From NCBI GenBank assembly GCA_021371855.1, contig JAJFVL010000004.1, forward strand, positions 1 through 64,000: a stretch of 64,000 nucleotides of DNA, in the 5' to 3' direction. A program made the translations under genes and the position numbers. The notes beneath the pieces are model-generated. The model had not been told where the DNA came from. It saw nothing but the letters and a program-made list of their open reading frames with translations, and made no database searches. This DNA comes from Bacteroidales bacterium (GTDB taxonomy: Bacteria > Bacteroidota > Bacteroidia > Bacteroidales > VadinHA17). The first letter of the stretch is position 1, and the number at the start of each line of letters is the position of its first letter. This document shows, piece after piece, positions 1 to 9,207 of this stretch.

Positions 1-188
1 CCGGCATTAACATGTATAATAGAGCCGGAAGTAGTTACAGAACCACACGCTTTATACAATGTCTTCCATGGATTGGCCGATGTGCCGGTTCCGGTTGCAT
101 CATTACCATCAGGTGATATAAAATAAGTTGTCTGTGCCTGAATGTTAAATGTTATAAATAGAAATAGCAGAGTTAATAAATTTTTCAT
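1..188 (-). CDS. N-terminus of a secreted beta-helix (pectate-lyase-like) protein, cut by the window edge
   Basis: An ATG at 188 on the minus strand opens a frame that runs off the left edge without a stop (62 full codons visible). The first about 19 residues form a signal peptide (MKNLLTLLFLFITFNIQAQ) ending in an A-Q-type cleavage site. It is followed by YFISPDGNDATGTGTSANPW, then KTLYKAC. The 'Y-F/V-S-P-x-G-x-D ... G-T-x-x-x-P-W-K-T' start is typical of secreted right-handed parallel beta-helix proteins in Bacteroidota (DUF1565/pectate-lyase-like). The catalytic region lies outside the window, so enzyme activity cannot be judged. Confidence 0.75.
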   Translation of the reverse strand, partial: MKNLLTLLFLFITFNIQAQTTYFISPDGNDATGTGTSANPWKTLYKACGSVTTSGSIIHVNA

Positions 189-252
189 GGTGTTATTATT
201 GTATATTTATTTCTTTATAAAACATGAGCCATCCGTTTAATATTAGTTCTTA

Positions 253-498
253 TTAAAAGATACTATCAGAAGCAGAGGTTCCTCCAGGTGACGCAATTTT
301 TGCAACAGTAAATCACGCACTTACAGCAAATTCAACACTTTTTTGTATTGGACTTGTTCCTGATAATGAATAATTATTTTTTACAGGAGTTATAAATACG
401 TAATGCTGCATGTCACAAGTATAGTATTTAGCTTCAGTGGCAGAACCTTTTGTAGCATCAAAATTTAATCTATATTTAGAATTGTAAACAACAGTCAT
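253..498 (-). pseudogene. Small unrecognised frame with an in-frame TGA, possibly a decayed remnant
   Basis: The frame opens at 498 and reaches a TGA at 313-315 after 61 codons. It then continues in the same frame for about 19 more plausible codons (FTVAKIASPGGTSASDSIF) to a TAA at 253-255. The composition (Ser/Thr/Ala/Gly-rich, beta-like) resembles part of a secreted Bacteroidota protein. No family is recognised and no clear ribosome site is seen. It may be a fragment with a nonsense mutation or simply chance reading. It lies upstream of the beta-helix gene on the same strand. Confidence 0.25.
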
Positions 499-975
499 AT
501 TTTGTCATATCTCTCCATAACCGGAGCTCTGATTATTTCATTAATTGACCAGATATGTTCATGGATCACAAGCATAAAACAGGTCTCCTGTAAATTGATT
601 TGCATACATGTATCAAAATATGTGCGGGGATAAAAATATTTTATAATGTGCTTTCAATGAACAGATTGCTAAGGATATCAGAACTCCCCAATTATTGATT
701 TGAGAAAATAATTCTCATTTTGAGAAAAATGGATGTGGAACCAGGTGTTGGGATTGCACTCTTTGTTCCGGATTCAGGTGGCCAATATAATCTGTTCAAT
801 TATGGATATTGACACTGGTTTGTTTTACAGGAGAATATAAACATGGTATGATGCAGATATAGAAGAAGTATTTTTATTAATAATTCTAAATTAAGAAGGG
901 ATATTCTACAACAAATTAGACGAGAATCATTACAATTAAAAACTATTTATACTGTCAATTTTAACCTGAAGTAAG
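499..975. other. Intergenic stretch without a supported gene
   Basis: About 480 bases separate the small minus-strand frame from the MFS gene. The short frames on both strands are broken by stops and match no recognised family. The MFS promoter presumably lies in the AT-rich part after about 870, but no convincing TAnnTTTG box was found. Confidence 0.5.
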
Positions 976-2382
976 ATGAGCAATCTGAGCAAAATATTAA
1001 AAAAATTCCCCAGGGTATTCTGGATATCAAACATCATGGAATTATTTGAACGCTGGGCATGGTATGGATTCTATAACGCTTTTGCGCTCTACCTGACTCT
1101 TTCAAAAGATACCAGGGCACTGGGATTTACCCAGGTTGAAAAAGGCGTGATAATTGGTACAGGTTCAATGCTTCTCTACTTCCTTCCCCTCATTACCGGG
1201 GCCATATCAGACAGGATTGGATTTAAGAAAGTGCTCATTATATCGTTTACATCATATGTTGCCGGGTATTTTATGATGGGGACTTTTACATCCTTTTCAA
1301 TGATTTTTGCAGCCTATATTTTCCTTGCATTGGCTGGTGCCATGTTTAAACCCATTATATCAGGAATGATCGCAAAGATCACTGATGATGAGACCTCATC
1401 TGTCGGATTTGGGATTTTCTATATGATGGTAAATGTCGGTGGATTTATAGGTCCCTTTATTGCCGGGTTCCTCTATAAAGTGGACTGGAACCTGGTCTTC
1501 CTGATGTCGATTATCACAATTTCAATTAACTACATTTTCGTCTTCTTTTTCTTCAGGGAACCTGACAGGGAACCATCTGACAAGACTTTCCTTCAGAATA
1601 TCGGTATAGCTTTCAGAAATATTTTCAATGCCCTGATAGATTGGAGATATGACCTTTTCCTTCTTATTATGGCAGTTTTCTGGACTGCCTTCAACCAGCT
1701 TTACTACTCCTTCCCGGTTTTCCTGGATCAATGGGTCGATATGGACAGGCTTTCCACGTTTTTTGGATTTGCACCCGGAGCCATTACAGCTCCAACTGTA
1801 ACCAGCCTGGATGCATTATTTATCATTGTATTGCAGATTTATGTCTCATCACAGAGCATGAAATTAAAACCGGTTCATTCAATTATCACCGGTATTTTGA
1901 TACTTGGAGCCGGATTGTTTATAATGTTCTTTACCCGGAATCCATGGCTCGTGATTCTTGGAGTATTGATATTTGCAATTGGAGAAATGGCTTCCTCTCC
2001 TAAATATACCGAGTATGTAGGACGGATAGCACCATCTGACAAGAAAGCATTGTATATGGGGACCTCTTTTCTGCCCATAGCGTTAGGGCATTTTGCAGCG
2101 GGTTGGATATCAGGAAAACCTTTCGAGTTAATTGCAGATAAATATTACCTTCTTACCAGAGCCCTGGGTGATAAAGGCATCGATCTGAGTGCAGAAGACC
2201 TGACACAAAATGAATTCTTCAATAAGGCACAGGGATTGATGAACATGGACTCTGCTCAGCTTAACCAGTTCCTCTGGGATAACTATCATCCTTCAAATAT
2301 CTGGTTCCTGTTTACCGGGATCGCGGTCACAGGAAGTCTTTTACTGTTTTTATATGACAGGTTCATCATTCTTAAGAAATAG
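976..2382 (+). CDS. MFS transporter, POT/PTR2-like
   Basis: This is a 468-residue polytopic inner-membrane protein of the major facilitator superfamily. Near the N-terminus it has IMELFERWAWYGFY, which resembles the ExxERFxYY motif of proton-dependent oligopeptide transporters. Next comes a long alternation of hydrophobic helices (roughly 12) and the loop ISDRIGFKKV, which is the MFS A-motif position between helices 2 and 3. The predicted role is proton-coupled uptake of small peptides or related solutes. The substrate cannot be read from the sequence, and the family also includes non-peptide transporters. It stands alone: the next gene begins 167 bases later and is a separate periplasmic-type protein. 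The start at 976 is the only sensible ATG before the motif. Confidence 0.85.
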   Translation: MSNLSKILKKFPRVFWISNIMELFERWAWYGFYNAFALYLTLSKDTRALGFTQVEKGVIIGTGSMLLYFLPLITGAISDRIGFKKVLIISFTSYVAGYFMMGTFTSFSMIFAAYIFLALAGAMFKPIISGMIAKITDDETSSVGFGIFYMMVNVGGFIGPFIAGFLYKVDWNLVFLMSIITISINYIFVFFFFREPDREPSDKTFLQNIGIAFRNIFNALIDWRYDLFLLIMAVFWTAFNQLYYSFPVFLDQWVDMDRLSTFFGFAPGAITAPTVTSLDALFIIVLQIYVSSQSMKLKPVHSIITGILILGAGLFIMFFTRNPWLVILGVLIFAIGEMASSPKYTEYVGRIAPSDKKALYMGTSFLPIALGHFAAGWISGKPFELIADKYYLLTRALGDKGIDLSAEDLTQNEFFNKAQGLMNMDSAQLNQFLWDNYHPSNIWFLFTGIAVTGSLLLFLYDRFIILKK

Positions 2383-2549
2383 AGAGAATGGCGCTCTCAT
2401 CTTCACGGGCTTTTTCATTAATGGTTCAAGTCGTCAGACCTTAAAATCAACAGAATTTGTTCCACAAATAGATAAATCAAATAAAATTTCTAAATTTAAT
2501 GGCTTTAAAAAGAAAAAGTATTTGTAATAACCCATTAATCTGATTTAAA

Positions 2550-3524
2550 ATGAATATGAAAATAATGAGAAAGACAGCGTGGATTCTGATCGTGTCCGCT
2601 CTTACCGGTACAAGCATCAATGCACAGGTGCGGAATGATGTGATAAAAGTTTTTAATGAAGGGGCAAAGTCAGCGCAAACGGATCCTCAATCTGCTATTG
2701 ATTCATTTGAGAAAGTTATTACCCTGTCTGATCAGGTTGGTGAGACTGCCAATGACCTCAAACAAAAAGCAACTAAGATTTTGCCGGGATTATATGTTAA
2801 TGTTGCCAATAATGCAATGAAAGCGGGCAAGCCAGGACCTGAAATAATCAATGCTGCAAAGAAAGCCGCTGCTGCTGCAGAAAAATATGGGAGCGCAACA
2901 GGTAAAGAGAATGCTTCAAAGATCATAGTTCAGGGTTATAACGCTTTGGCAACCGATTTTTTTGCCAAAAAAGATTATGGCAATGCCTTGCTGGCATTTG
3001 ACAGCCTTTTGTCAATCAACCCCGGTTACCTCAATGCTATTTATAACAAGGCTTTAATTTACAAAAGTCAGAATAATGCTAACGCTTTTGAGGGAACGGT
3101 TGATTTATTTCTTGAAAAACTTAAAAGCGGAAATGATACTGCAAAAATAAAACAGACATCTTCTATGGCACTTGAGTATTTTCGTGGTGCAGGATCGCAG
3201 GCAAACCAGGCAGATAGTCTTGATAAAGCACTTGCTCTGTTGAATAAAGCCGCAAAATACGGAACCGACAAAGACCTGTTCTATTATTTTGCTGACGTAT
3301 ACAATAAACAGAAGAATTTTGACAGTGGAGCAGAACATGCCCAAAAAGGACTGGACCTTGAAACGGGTGATGCAGAAGCCAAAGCAAAATTTTACTATCA
3401 GCTTGCCGTTGCACAAGTAGGTAAAGGACAAAAAACTGATGCATGCACTTCATTTAAGAATGCCATGTACGGAGCCTTCACGGAAGCTTCAAAAGCACAA
3501 AGAACAAACCTGAAGTGTGAATAG
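2550..3524 (+). CDS. Exported tetratricopeptide-repeat protein
   Basis: This is a 324-residue protein. Its signal peptide (ends about residue 25, TSINAQ) is followed by helical repeats. Recognisable TPR-like units include DYGNALLAFDSLLSINPGYL (about residues 142-161) and the region near NFDSGAEHAQKGLDLETGDA (about 253-272). The middle is rich in Lys/Ala. Such proteins usually act as periplasmic scaffolds in protein-protein contacts, and no enzymatic residues are visible. The gene is monocistronic and ends at a strong bidirectional terminator. The function is unassigned. Confidence 0.8.
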   Translation: MNMKIMRKTAWILIVSALTGTSINAQVRNDVIKVFNEGAKSAQTDPQSAIDSFEKVITLSDQVGETANDLKQKATKILPGLYVNVANNAMKAGKPGPEIINAAKKAAAAAEKYGSATGKENASKIIVQGYNALATDFFAKKDYGNALLAFDSLLSINPGYLNAIYNKALIYKSQNNANAFEGTVDLFLEKLKSGNDTAKIKQTSSMALEYFRGAGSQANQADSLDKALALLNKAAKYGTDKDLFYYFADVYNKQKNFDSGAEHAQKGLDLETGDAEAKAKFYYQLAVAQVGKGQKTDACTSFKNAMYGAFTEASKAQRTNLKCE

Positions 3525-3619
3525 GTTATAATAATTTAGACACCTTTTTATTGTCCGGAATCATGATTGTATTCCAGATTGCATGTTAATGATTGCCTGA
3601 GGCATTACTATAAAAAGCA

Positions 3620-3648
3620 AATCCTGTAAATGATGAATTTACAGGATT
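3620..3648. terminator. Bidirectional intrinsic terminator between the TPR gene and tRNA-Ala
   Basis: AATCCTGTAAAT and ATTTACAGGATT form a perfect 12-bp stem around a short loop. It is followed by TTTTTATT on the plus strand and by a T-rich tract (TTTGCTTTTT) on the minus strand. It can stop both the rightward TPR transcript and the leftward tRNA transcript. Confidence 0.85.
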
Positions 3649-3675
3649 TTTATTCAGTATAATTTATTTATCTTG

Positions 3676-3748
3676 TGGAGATTAAGGGAGTCGAACCCTT
3701 GTCTTGTGACTGCGAGTCACATACTCTGACCAACTGAGCTAAATCCCC
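3676..3748 (-). tRNA. tRNA-Ala, anticodon CGC
   Basis: The minus strand folds into a complete 73-nt cloverleaf. The acceptor is GGGGATT/AATCTCC with A73, the D stem GCTC/GAGT, the anticodon stem TGTGA/TCACA around CTCGCAG (anticodon CGC), and the T arm AAGGG-TTCGACT-CCCTT. The third acceptor pair is G3:U70, the alanine identity element, which agrees with a CGC (Ala) anticodon. No CCA is encoded. The bidirectional terminator lies immediately downstream. Confidence 0.95.
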
Positions 3749-3840
3749 TTTATGAAGTCTCCAAATATAAGGGGAAATTACTAATCTGCATATAGTAAAA
3801 ATTATATTCGGCATACAATTATTTTATTAGCTTCGCAGCT

Positions 3841-4506
3841 ATGTTAAAGATTATCCTGATAACCCAGTTATTCTTTCTCTGTAACTTCAATCAACCAGAG
3901 AATGATTCGTTTTCCACAAGTGCTGATGCCCAATTATTATATCAGGAGTGTGGTCTGGAGACTGTATTATCATTTGATATTTTCAGATTGGCAATATCCG
4001 GGCTTGAAAAAATTAATGAATTACAGAATAAAAAAATAATTACCATTATAGATTTTTCTAAGCCATCAACAAAGGAAAGATTCTTCGTTATTGACCTGGA
4101 AAACAAACTGATTCTTTATAAATCACTGGTGGCTCATGGAAAGAATTCAGGGGGAAATATAGCAAGTAGATTTTCTAATGCTCCACGATCATTAAAAAGC
4201 TGCCTGGGTTTTTTCCTGACAGCTGAGACTTATTCCGGAAAATATGGCTACTCATTAAAACTTGATGGACTTGAGCCGGGTATAAATGATAATGCAAGAA
4301 AGAGAGGAATTGTAATACATGGAGCCGATTTTGTAAGTCAGGAAGTTGCCAGGCAATGCGGTCTGCTGGGAAGAAGTTATGGTTGTCCTGCATTACCCGT
4401 AAAGAGTTCAAAGAAAATTATTGATAAAATTTCACAAGGAAGTTGTCTTTTTATTTATGGGAATGATCCGGAATATCTGAAAACTTCAAAAATATTAAAT
4501 GAATAG
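3841..4506 (+). CDS. Murein L,D-transpeptidase catalytic domain protein (YkuD_2 type)
   Basis: This is a 221-residue exported protein with a short hydrophobic N-terminus. The C-terminal half carries the catalytic signature of the YkuD_2 family: IVIHGADFV with His160-Gly161, then GRSYGCPALP with Ser179 and catalytic Cys182. The family cross-links or otherwise remodels peptidoglycan in the periplasm through the active-site cysteine. The order of elements (beta-rich domain, HG, S-x-G-C) and the length fit the family. The N-terminus contains LFFLCNF, which could be read as a weak lipobox. The gene has no operon partner, since both flanks are tRNA or intergenic sequence. The substrate is inferred from the family only. 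Confidence 0.85.
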   Translation: MLKIILITQLFFLCNFNQPENDSFSTSADAQLLYQECGLETVLSFDIFRLAISGLEKINELQNKKIITIIDFSKPSTKERFFVIDLENKLILYKSLVAHGKNSGGNIASRFSNAPRSLKSCLGFFLTAETYSGKYGYSLKLDGLEPGINDNARKRGIVIHGADFVSQEVARQCGLLGRSYGCPALPVKSSKKIIDKISQGSCLFIYGNDPEYLKTSKILNE

Positions 4507-4700
4507 AACAATTCCGGCTGAAACACAAAATGTCAAAAAGTTCGTTACGGTTTTTGCAGGATCCAGTACCAATGCCTTGAGATAAAATATATATTACTTA
4601 TTATTGATGTATGACCAGGATACCTGATTTCTCCACAGGACCGCTTCATTATGCGTCATGTATACAGGATCCATGTTGCAATCAGGAATGTGATTTAATT

Positions 4701-5816
4701 TTATTTTGTAAGTGTGATATCTATCACCATTATCTCAGATTTACCGGTGGTCCTTACAGGTGGCCCCCATAACCTGATACCGCTCGAGACGAAAAAATGA
4801 GTTTTTCCTTTTTTCATGTACCCATGACTTAGCTCATAAACTCTTCGCGTAATGAGATTGATGGGGAATAATTGTCCATTATGTGTGTGACCCGATAATA
4901 CCACATCGGCTGAGGTTCTACTGATCTTACCAATTTTAGCCGGGCGATGATCGATAAGTATCAAAGGCAGGGAATCCGGAATATTTCTCATGATTTCTTC
5001 AACGCTTTTTCTAGTCCTTGTATAGCTGTCGTTCCTTCCGACCAGGATAAAGGAACTGTCGACAATAACCGCACTGTCGCATAATATCTCAATTCCTGCC
5101 CTGTTGAAAAAATTGCTTTTATCCTGGCGTGCATAATACTCATGATTACCAAGAACTCCATATACTCCATACCTTGTTGTAATACTGCTAAAAAGCTTCT
5201 CAAAACGTTCCTTGTTTTCATCCTTTATGTCACCTTCAACAATATCACCCCCAAAAAGCATTAGGTCAGGTTTGATTCTGTTAATTTTTGCTGCAAACTT
5301 CTCTACAAAGTGAATACCGGTGCCTTCCTTCAGATGAAAATCTGAAACAAAAGCAATCTTCAGATGACTGGTTCCAGACAACTTCCCCGGGACAGTTATA
5401 TGATATTCCGTTGTCCTGATAGTATTGAAGTTTATGATACCTGCAACCACCACTGCCAGCGAACAAAAAATGATAACCTGCAATCCGGCACTTCTGAATT
5501 GGTCGCTTTTTATCTTTTCACGGGGTATTAACCTGAACAGAAGGTTAATCAACAGCATGAGATCAAGGAAAAGCACAAAAAGAAAAAGATATAAAAAGAA
5601 CGGAAGCAGGTAATCAGCAATTGCTGACAATACTTTCGCGGTTAAAGCTGTACCTTCACCATGGAAAAGATTGCTGACAGGATAGGCCAAAAATAAAAGC
5701 AGGTAAATCAGTGTAAAATAAATCCTTTGTTCTCTCCGGATGAATAACTTCCATAAGCGCACAAACAAGTAAATGTTGGGGGTTATATATGAGAGGGTGA
5801 GTATGGTATGGAACAT
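4701..5816 (-). CDS. Membrane-anchored calcineurin-like metallophosphoesterase
   Basis: This is a 371-residue protein. The first about 135 residues hold four or so hydrophobic helices. A metallophosphoesterase domain follows, with the full metal-binding set: VSDFHL (Asp159, His161), GGD (189-191), GNHEYY (223-228), a His in IDHRP (290) and SGHTHNG (309-314). It resembles YaeI-type phosphodiesterases, for which phospholipid or lipid-linked substrates have been proposed, so the catalytic domain probably acts at the membrane surface. The gene is monocistronic and converges on the L,D-transpeptidase gene. Substrate unknown. Confidence 0.85.
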   Translation of the reverse strand: MFHTILTLSYITPNIYLFVRLWKLFIRREQRIYFTLIYLLLFLAYPVSNLFHGEGTALTAKVLSAIADYLLPFFLYLFLFVLFLDLMLLINLLFRLIPREKIKSDQFRSAGLQVIIFCSLAVVVAGIINFNTIRTTEYHITVPGKLSGTSHLKIAFVSDFHLKEGTGIHFVEKFAAKINRIKPDLMLFGGDIVEGDIKDENKERFEKLFSSITTRYGVYGVLGNHEYYARQDKSNFFNRAGIEILCDSAVIVDSSFILVGRNDSYTRTRKSVEEIMRNIPDSLPLILIDHRPAKIGKISRTSADVVLSGHTHNGQLFPINLITRRVYELSHGYMKKGKTHFFVSSGIRLWGPPVRTTGKSEIMVIDITLTK

Positions 5817-5989
5817 TCCGGGATTATTCTGAATTTGTCAGGGCAATTTAGCATAAAAGTTGGGTTTATACAAAACCGGGACATAGATCCGAAAGGTAAT
5901 CAAATGGCAATTATTCCTGCCGAAAGACAAATAAGTCATAAAAATATTAGAATATCATACCTCCGTCTCCCTTTAATGAGTCATACATC

Positions 5990-6433
5990 TCAGAATACAA
6001 GCCCTGTCAGCCATCCCCATATCACATAACGCAAAAATTTTCCCGCCAGCATGGCAATGGCAGTAATAAGGATATTGGCACGTAAAAGGCCAAGCCCGAC
6101 AGCAAAGATATCTCCAACTGCTGGAACCCAGCATAGAAATGCAAAGATTGCTCCTCTTTTATAAAGGCAGTTATGCCACTTTTCAATGGTTTCACGTTTT
6201 ATCCGCAGGTATTTTTCAATCCACTCCCATTTCCCCAGATAACCAATAGCATAGCTGCTCATTCCACCAAGCCAGTTTCCGGCTGAGGCCACTAAAACAG
6301 CAGTAAAGGCATCTGTCCCATTGATGATCAGGAAAGTAAGCAATGCTTCGGAACTGAAAGGCACAACCGTAGCTGCCAGGAAACTGGCAAGGAATAACCC
6401 CCAGAGGCTGTAGCTAAAAAGTCCTTCCATCAA
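5990..6433 (-). CDS. YqaA family small membrane protein (DedA/VTT-like)
   Basis: This is a 147-residue integral membrane protein matching the YqaA subgroup of the SNARE-associated/VTT (DedA) superfamily. FLAATVVPFSSEALL near the N-terminus is the re-entrant E-containing segment. GNWLGGMSSYAIGYLG is the conserved G-N-x-x-G helix, and FLCWVPAVGDIFAVGLGLLR is the second re-entrant segment with its R/W-P-x-x-G-D element. Relatives with this fold include lipid scramblases and transporters, but the role of YqaA is not established. It begins only 40 bases from the truncated tag fragment on the other strand. Confidence 0.85.
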   Translation of the reverse strand: MMEGLFSYSLWGLFLASFLAATVVPFSSEALLTFLIINGTDAFTAVLVASAGNWLGGMSSYAIGYLGKWEWIEKYLRIKRETIEKWHNCLYKRGAIFAFLCWVPAVGDIFAVGLGLLRANILITAIAMLAGKFLRYVIWGWLTGLVF

Positions 6434-6473
6434 ACGAAAAGTTAAAATTTGTCTGCTAACTTATGGAAAAATA

Positions 6474-6911
6474 ATGATCCCGGTCCGCCATAAAGGTAAT
6501 ATAAGCAGGTCATGCAGAAAACAAACCATTATGGGGATTTCCGGATTATTAAATAAACAGGATAATTTCAGAAAAGCATATCATAATTTTAATATTCAAA
6601 AAGTAGCCTCTTACGGCGAAACCGACAGGCAAAGGTTATTGAATGATGCTTCGGTTATCCGCAACCGTCTTAAAATTGATGCTGCAATTCACAATGCCGG
6701 AATAATTCTTAAATTGTATGAAGAATACGGCCCATTCAAAAACTGGCTGGATAAACATCATTTATTGACAAAGCAGGAATGGACCGGACTTTTTAAACGG
6801 ACTTTCAGTTTTACAGACAGAGAAATTGTAAATGAATTTTTTATAAACACCGGTTATCTGAAAGGGGCACATATTGAAAAATGTCCTAATTTTAAAGAGT
6901 CCTTGAATTAA
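6474..6911 (+). pseudogene. tag: 5'-truncated DNA-3-methyladenine glycosylase I (Tag) fragment
   Basis: From about nucleotide 6532 the frame reads as the C-terminal two thirds of Tag. NKQDNFRKAYHNF matches the family's K-R-E-N-F-R-x-A-F helix, and LLNDASVIRNRLKIDAAIHN matches the L-x-x-D-x-x-I-V-R-N-R-x-K-I region. The end has GAHIEKC, the H-x3-C zinc pair. The first about 40 residues are missing. They would carry the N-terminal zinc ligands (Cys and His) and the catalytic Glu in the E-G-x-Q-A-G-L-S-W element. The residues before 6532 (basic, without similarity) look like unrelated sequence read in frame. If expressed it should be inactive in base excision. The break lies close to the divergent yqaA start, as expected for a local deletion. 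Confidence 0.75.
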
Positions 6912-7126
6912 GACCGGCATGGTTGATTTAATATTTCATTGATGCCCTGACTTGCAGAAGTTCGAAAAGTATAAATTTTATAATACTTTCTGGCAGGTAC
7001 GATCCGATAATATCGGGCAGCCATAAGGGGATAAGGAAAGGGACACTCTTTTTTAAAAGGATTTGGTGTTTAAGGGGATTATTCAGTGATTAAGTAAGCA
7101 TAATTAAAATAAAGAAAGGGATTTTT

Positions 7127-7984
7127 ATGAAGACTATAAAGATGACATTTATACTGATGTGCATTTTTGTGACCATGTTCCTGTCTGGCGTGTCAGGACA
7201 GACAGATACCAAAAGCCGGAATAAACAGGATGACATAACAAAATGGTCAAATAAAACAATAATGTGGGTTGGTCCGCACCAGGATGATGAGAACGGATGC
7301 CTTGGAACATTGTCCTTACTTAAAGCAAATGGCAACAAGATAATAATGGTATGGTATACGACCGGTAACAAAGGTTCACTTGATCTTGAGATGACAAGTG
7401 AGAGACTTGCACAGATCAGGAAAACTGAATCTGAAAAAGCGTGTGCTGAAATGGGGATAACACCGGAGACCGATACTTTTGTCAGGCTCGGTTATGATGA
7501 CGGTATGCTCGAATATGTTCCCGAAAAAGAACTTTGTGAAAAAATCTGCAGGCTGATAAGGCTTTACCGTCCGGATGCGGTGTTTACAATGGATCCCGGC
7601 ACAACGTGGATGCAGTGGCATAAAACCGACCATCGCATGTCGGCTTTCATAACCCTCGACGGTGCACGGGCAGCCGCATACCATTTGTATTTTCCACAAC
7701 ACAGGATAAACGAAGGGTTACAACCCTATACTGTAAGAGACTATTTCTTTTACTCAACCAAAGAACCCGATTTTAATGTTGACGTTACTGCCCTCAGTGA
7801 TAAAAAGATACGTGCCCATGCATGGTATGTCAGCCAGTTTGGTGCAGGAAATTTGAAATATGTTGGTCCGGAACCAGATCAGGAAGAACTTAAAATCAAG
7901 CTTAAAGATAATGCTGAAAAAATAGCCAAAGGCGAAAAGGTCTATGAAAGATACAGAAGACTCTCAGAATCAATGTCATTTTGA
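7127..7984 (+). CDS. Exported PIG-L (LmbE-like) family deacetylase
   Basis: This is a 285-residue protein with an N-terminal signal peptide (about 24 residues, ending GVSG-Q). The PIG-L zinc site is present but variant: PHQDDE at residues 50-55 in place of AHPDDE, and HKTDHR at 165-170. Family members are zinc-dependent de-N-acetylases of N-acetylglucosamine-containing compounds. The signal peptide places this one in the periplasm or on the surface, unlike the cytoplasmic paralogue at 28379-29146. A purine-rich ribosome site lies just before the ATG. There is no operon partner. The deacetylase call is from family knowledge and the substrate is unknown. Confidence 0.85.
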   Translation: MKTIKMTFILMCIFVTMFLSGVSGQTDTKSRNKQDDITKWSNKTIMWVGPHQDDENGCLGTLSLLKANGNKIIMVWYTTGNKGSLDLEMTSERLAQIRKTESEKACAEMGITPETDTFVRLGYDDGMLEYVPEKELCEKICRLIRLYRPDAVFTMDPGTTWMQWHKTDHRMSAFITLDGARAAAYHLYFPQHRINEGLQPYTVRDYFFYSTKEPDFNVDVTALSDKKIRAHAWYVSQFGAGNLKYVGPEPDQEELKIKLKDNAEKIAKGEKVYERYRRLSESMSF

Positions 7985-8073
7985 CAAACCTGCCAGGGGA
8001 AGGGCACAGCAATGAACCCCCGTTCACTTACGGTATCTGAAAATCTTTTGCGGATATTTGAATAACCAGTTTT

Positions 8074-9162
8074 ATGGCTTTTAAGAAGATTATAGATTCG
8101 ATTCCGGAATTTTACCACCCATTTTTGCCAGATGTCTTTCAAATGACTATTCCACCGGAACCTTTTTCCAGTTGCCCGAGATGTCCTATGATTGCTGAAA
8201 GCAGAGACGAAATAAGCTTTGACAACGGGAAACCGTTTGCTCCGGACACTAAATGCTGCACATTCACACCCAGACTGCCTAATTATATGGCAGGAGCCAT
8301 TTTATCGGATAATGATCCGGCAATTCGGGAGGGGAAGAAAAGAATTTCCGACAGAATCCGGACAGATAAAGGCATTTTTCCTAACGGTGTTTATCCAACT
8401 GGTGAATACAACAAATTGTATCAGGCAATAAGCAGCACCGGATTCGGGAGGAGCATTGAGCTGCTGTGCCCCTACTTTGTTCATGGCAGGTTTAATTGCT
8501 CAATCTGGAAATTCAGGGAAGCAACCTGTGCTTTATGGTTCTGCAAGCATATTGGCGGAAAGAAAGGTGCAGAATTCTGGCAGTCAGTTATGGATTATCT
8601 TAAGTTTTTGCAGGAATCGCTCATGAATATAGCTGCCTTTAAGTGTGGACTTCATCCGGTTGATCCCTATGGGGAAGGATCCTATCCTGGATTCAGGGAA
8701 TCTTCTGAACGCAGAGATAACGGAAGGAATATTGCAGACATCTGGAAGAAATGGAAGGGGCACAAGGCTGATTATTATATAAGATGTTATGAAATTATCT
8801 GTAATCTGGATGCCGGAGAAATTCAAAACATATCAAATCATGGCTATGAGCTGGCAAAAAGAATTGAGAACTTAGCTTCAGGCATGGTGACCATTCCTGA
8901 ATTCCTGTCAGTAAACAGAGATCTTATCCGCGATGATCAGACCGGACATTATGTTGTAGAAATCACCAGTTTTTTCGAAATCCTTCAGAAATCGATAGTA
9001 TGGTCCTTCCGTCTGCCAAAATTCATACTTGATCCGTTCAATGGTATAACAAAAACTTCCGATATAGTTAAATTGATACTTGAATCTCACAGCGTAAGAA
9101 TTGAACCTGAAATTTTAATTGCTTTGTACAGGCAGGGAATTTTAAAGGATTCAGGTATTTGA
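8074..9162 (+). CDS. Cytosolic cysteine-cluster protein of unknown function
   Basis: This 362-residue protein has no signal peptide or membrane helix. Eight cysteines sit in the first 160 residues in two groups: CPRC (34, 37) with a CC pair (61, 62), then Cys132, 142, 152 and 157 within LLCPYF, FNCSIW, EATCALWFCKH. This spacing suggests two metal or iron-sulphur sites, somewhat as in YkgJ-type zinc/iron-chelating clusters. The CC-T-F-T-P-x-L-P-N segment is a striking conserved-looking element. The C-terminal 200 residues are mostly helical and cysteine-poor. No catalytic function is recognised. The gene stands alone 89 bases after the PIG-L gene on the same strand. Confidence 0.7.
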   Translation: MAFKKIIDSIPEFYHPFLPDVFQMTIPPEPFSSCPRCPMIAESRDEISFDNGKPFAPDTKCCTFTPRLPNYMAGAILSDNDPAIREGKKRISDRIRTDKGIFPNGVYPTGEYNKLYQAISSTGFGRSIELLCPYFVHGRFNCSIWKFREATCALWFCKHIGGKKGAEFWQSVMDYLKFLQESLMNIAAFKCGLHPVDPYGEGSYPGFRESSERRDNGRNIADIWKKWKGHKADYYIRCYEIICNLDAGEIQNISNHGYELAKRIENLASGMVTIPEFLSVNRDLIRDDQTGHYVVEITSFFEILQKSIVWSFRLPKFILDPFNGITKTSDIVKLILESHSVRIEPEILIALYRQGILKDSGI

Positions 9163-9207
9163 TTTATTTACCGGATTTTGTAAAATTGTACTATAAATCT
9201 TAATACT

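Noticed and set aside
3163..3453. Cysteine-rich minus-strand frame inside the TPR gene
   Set aside because: Shadow of a well-supported plus-strand gene; no start site or family.
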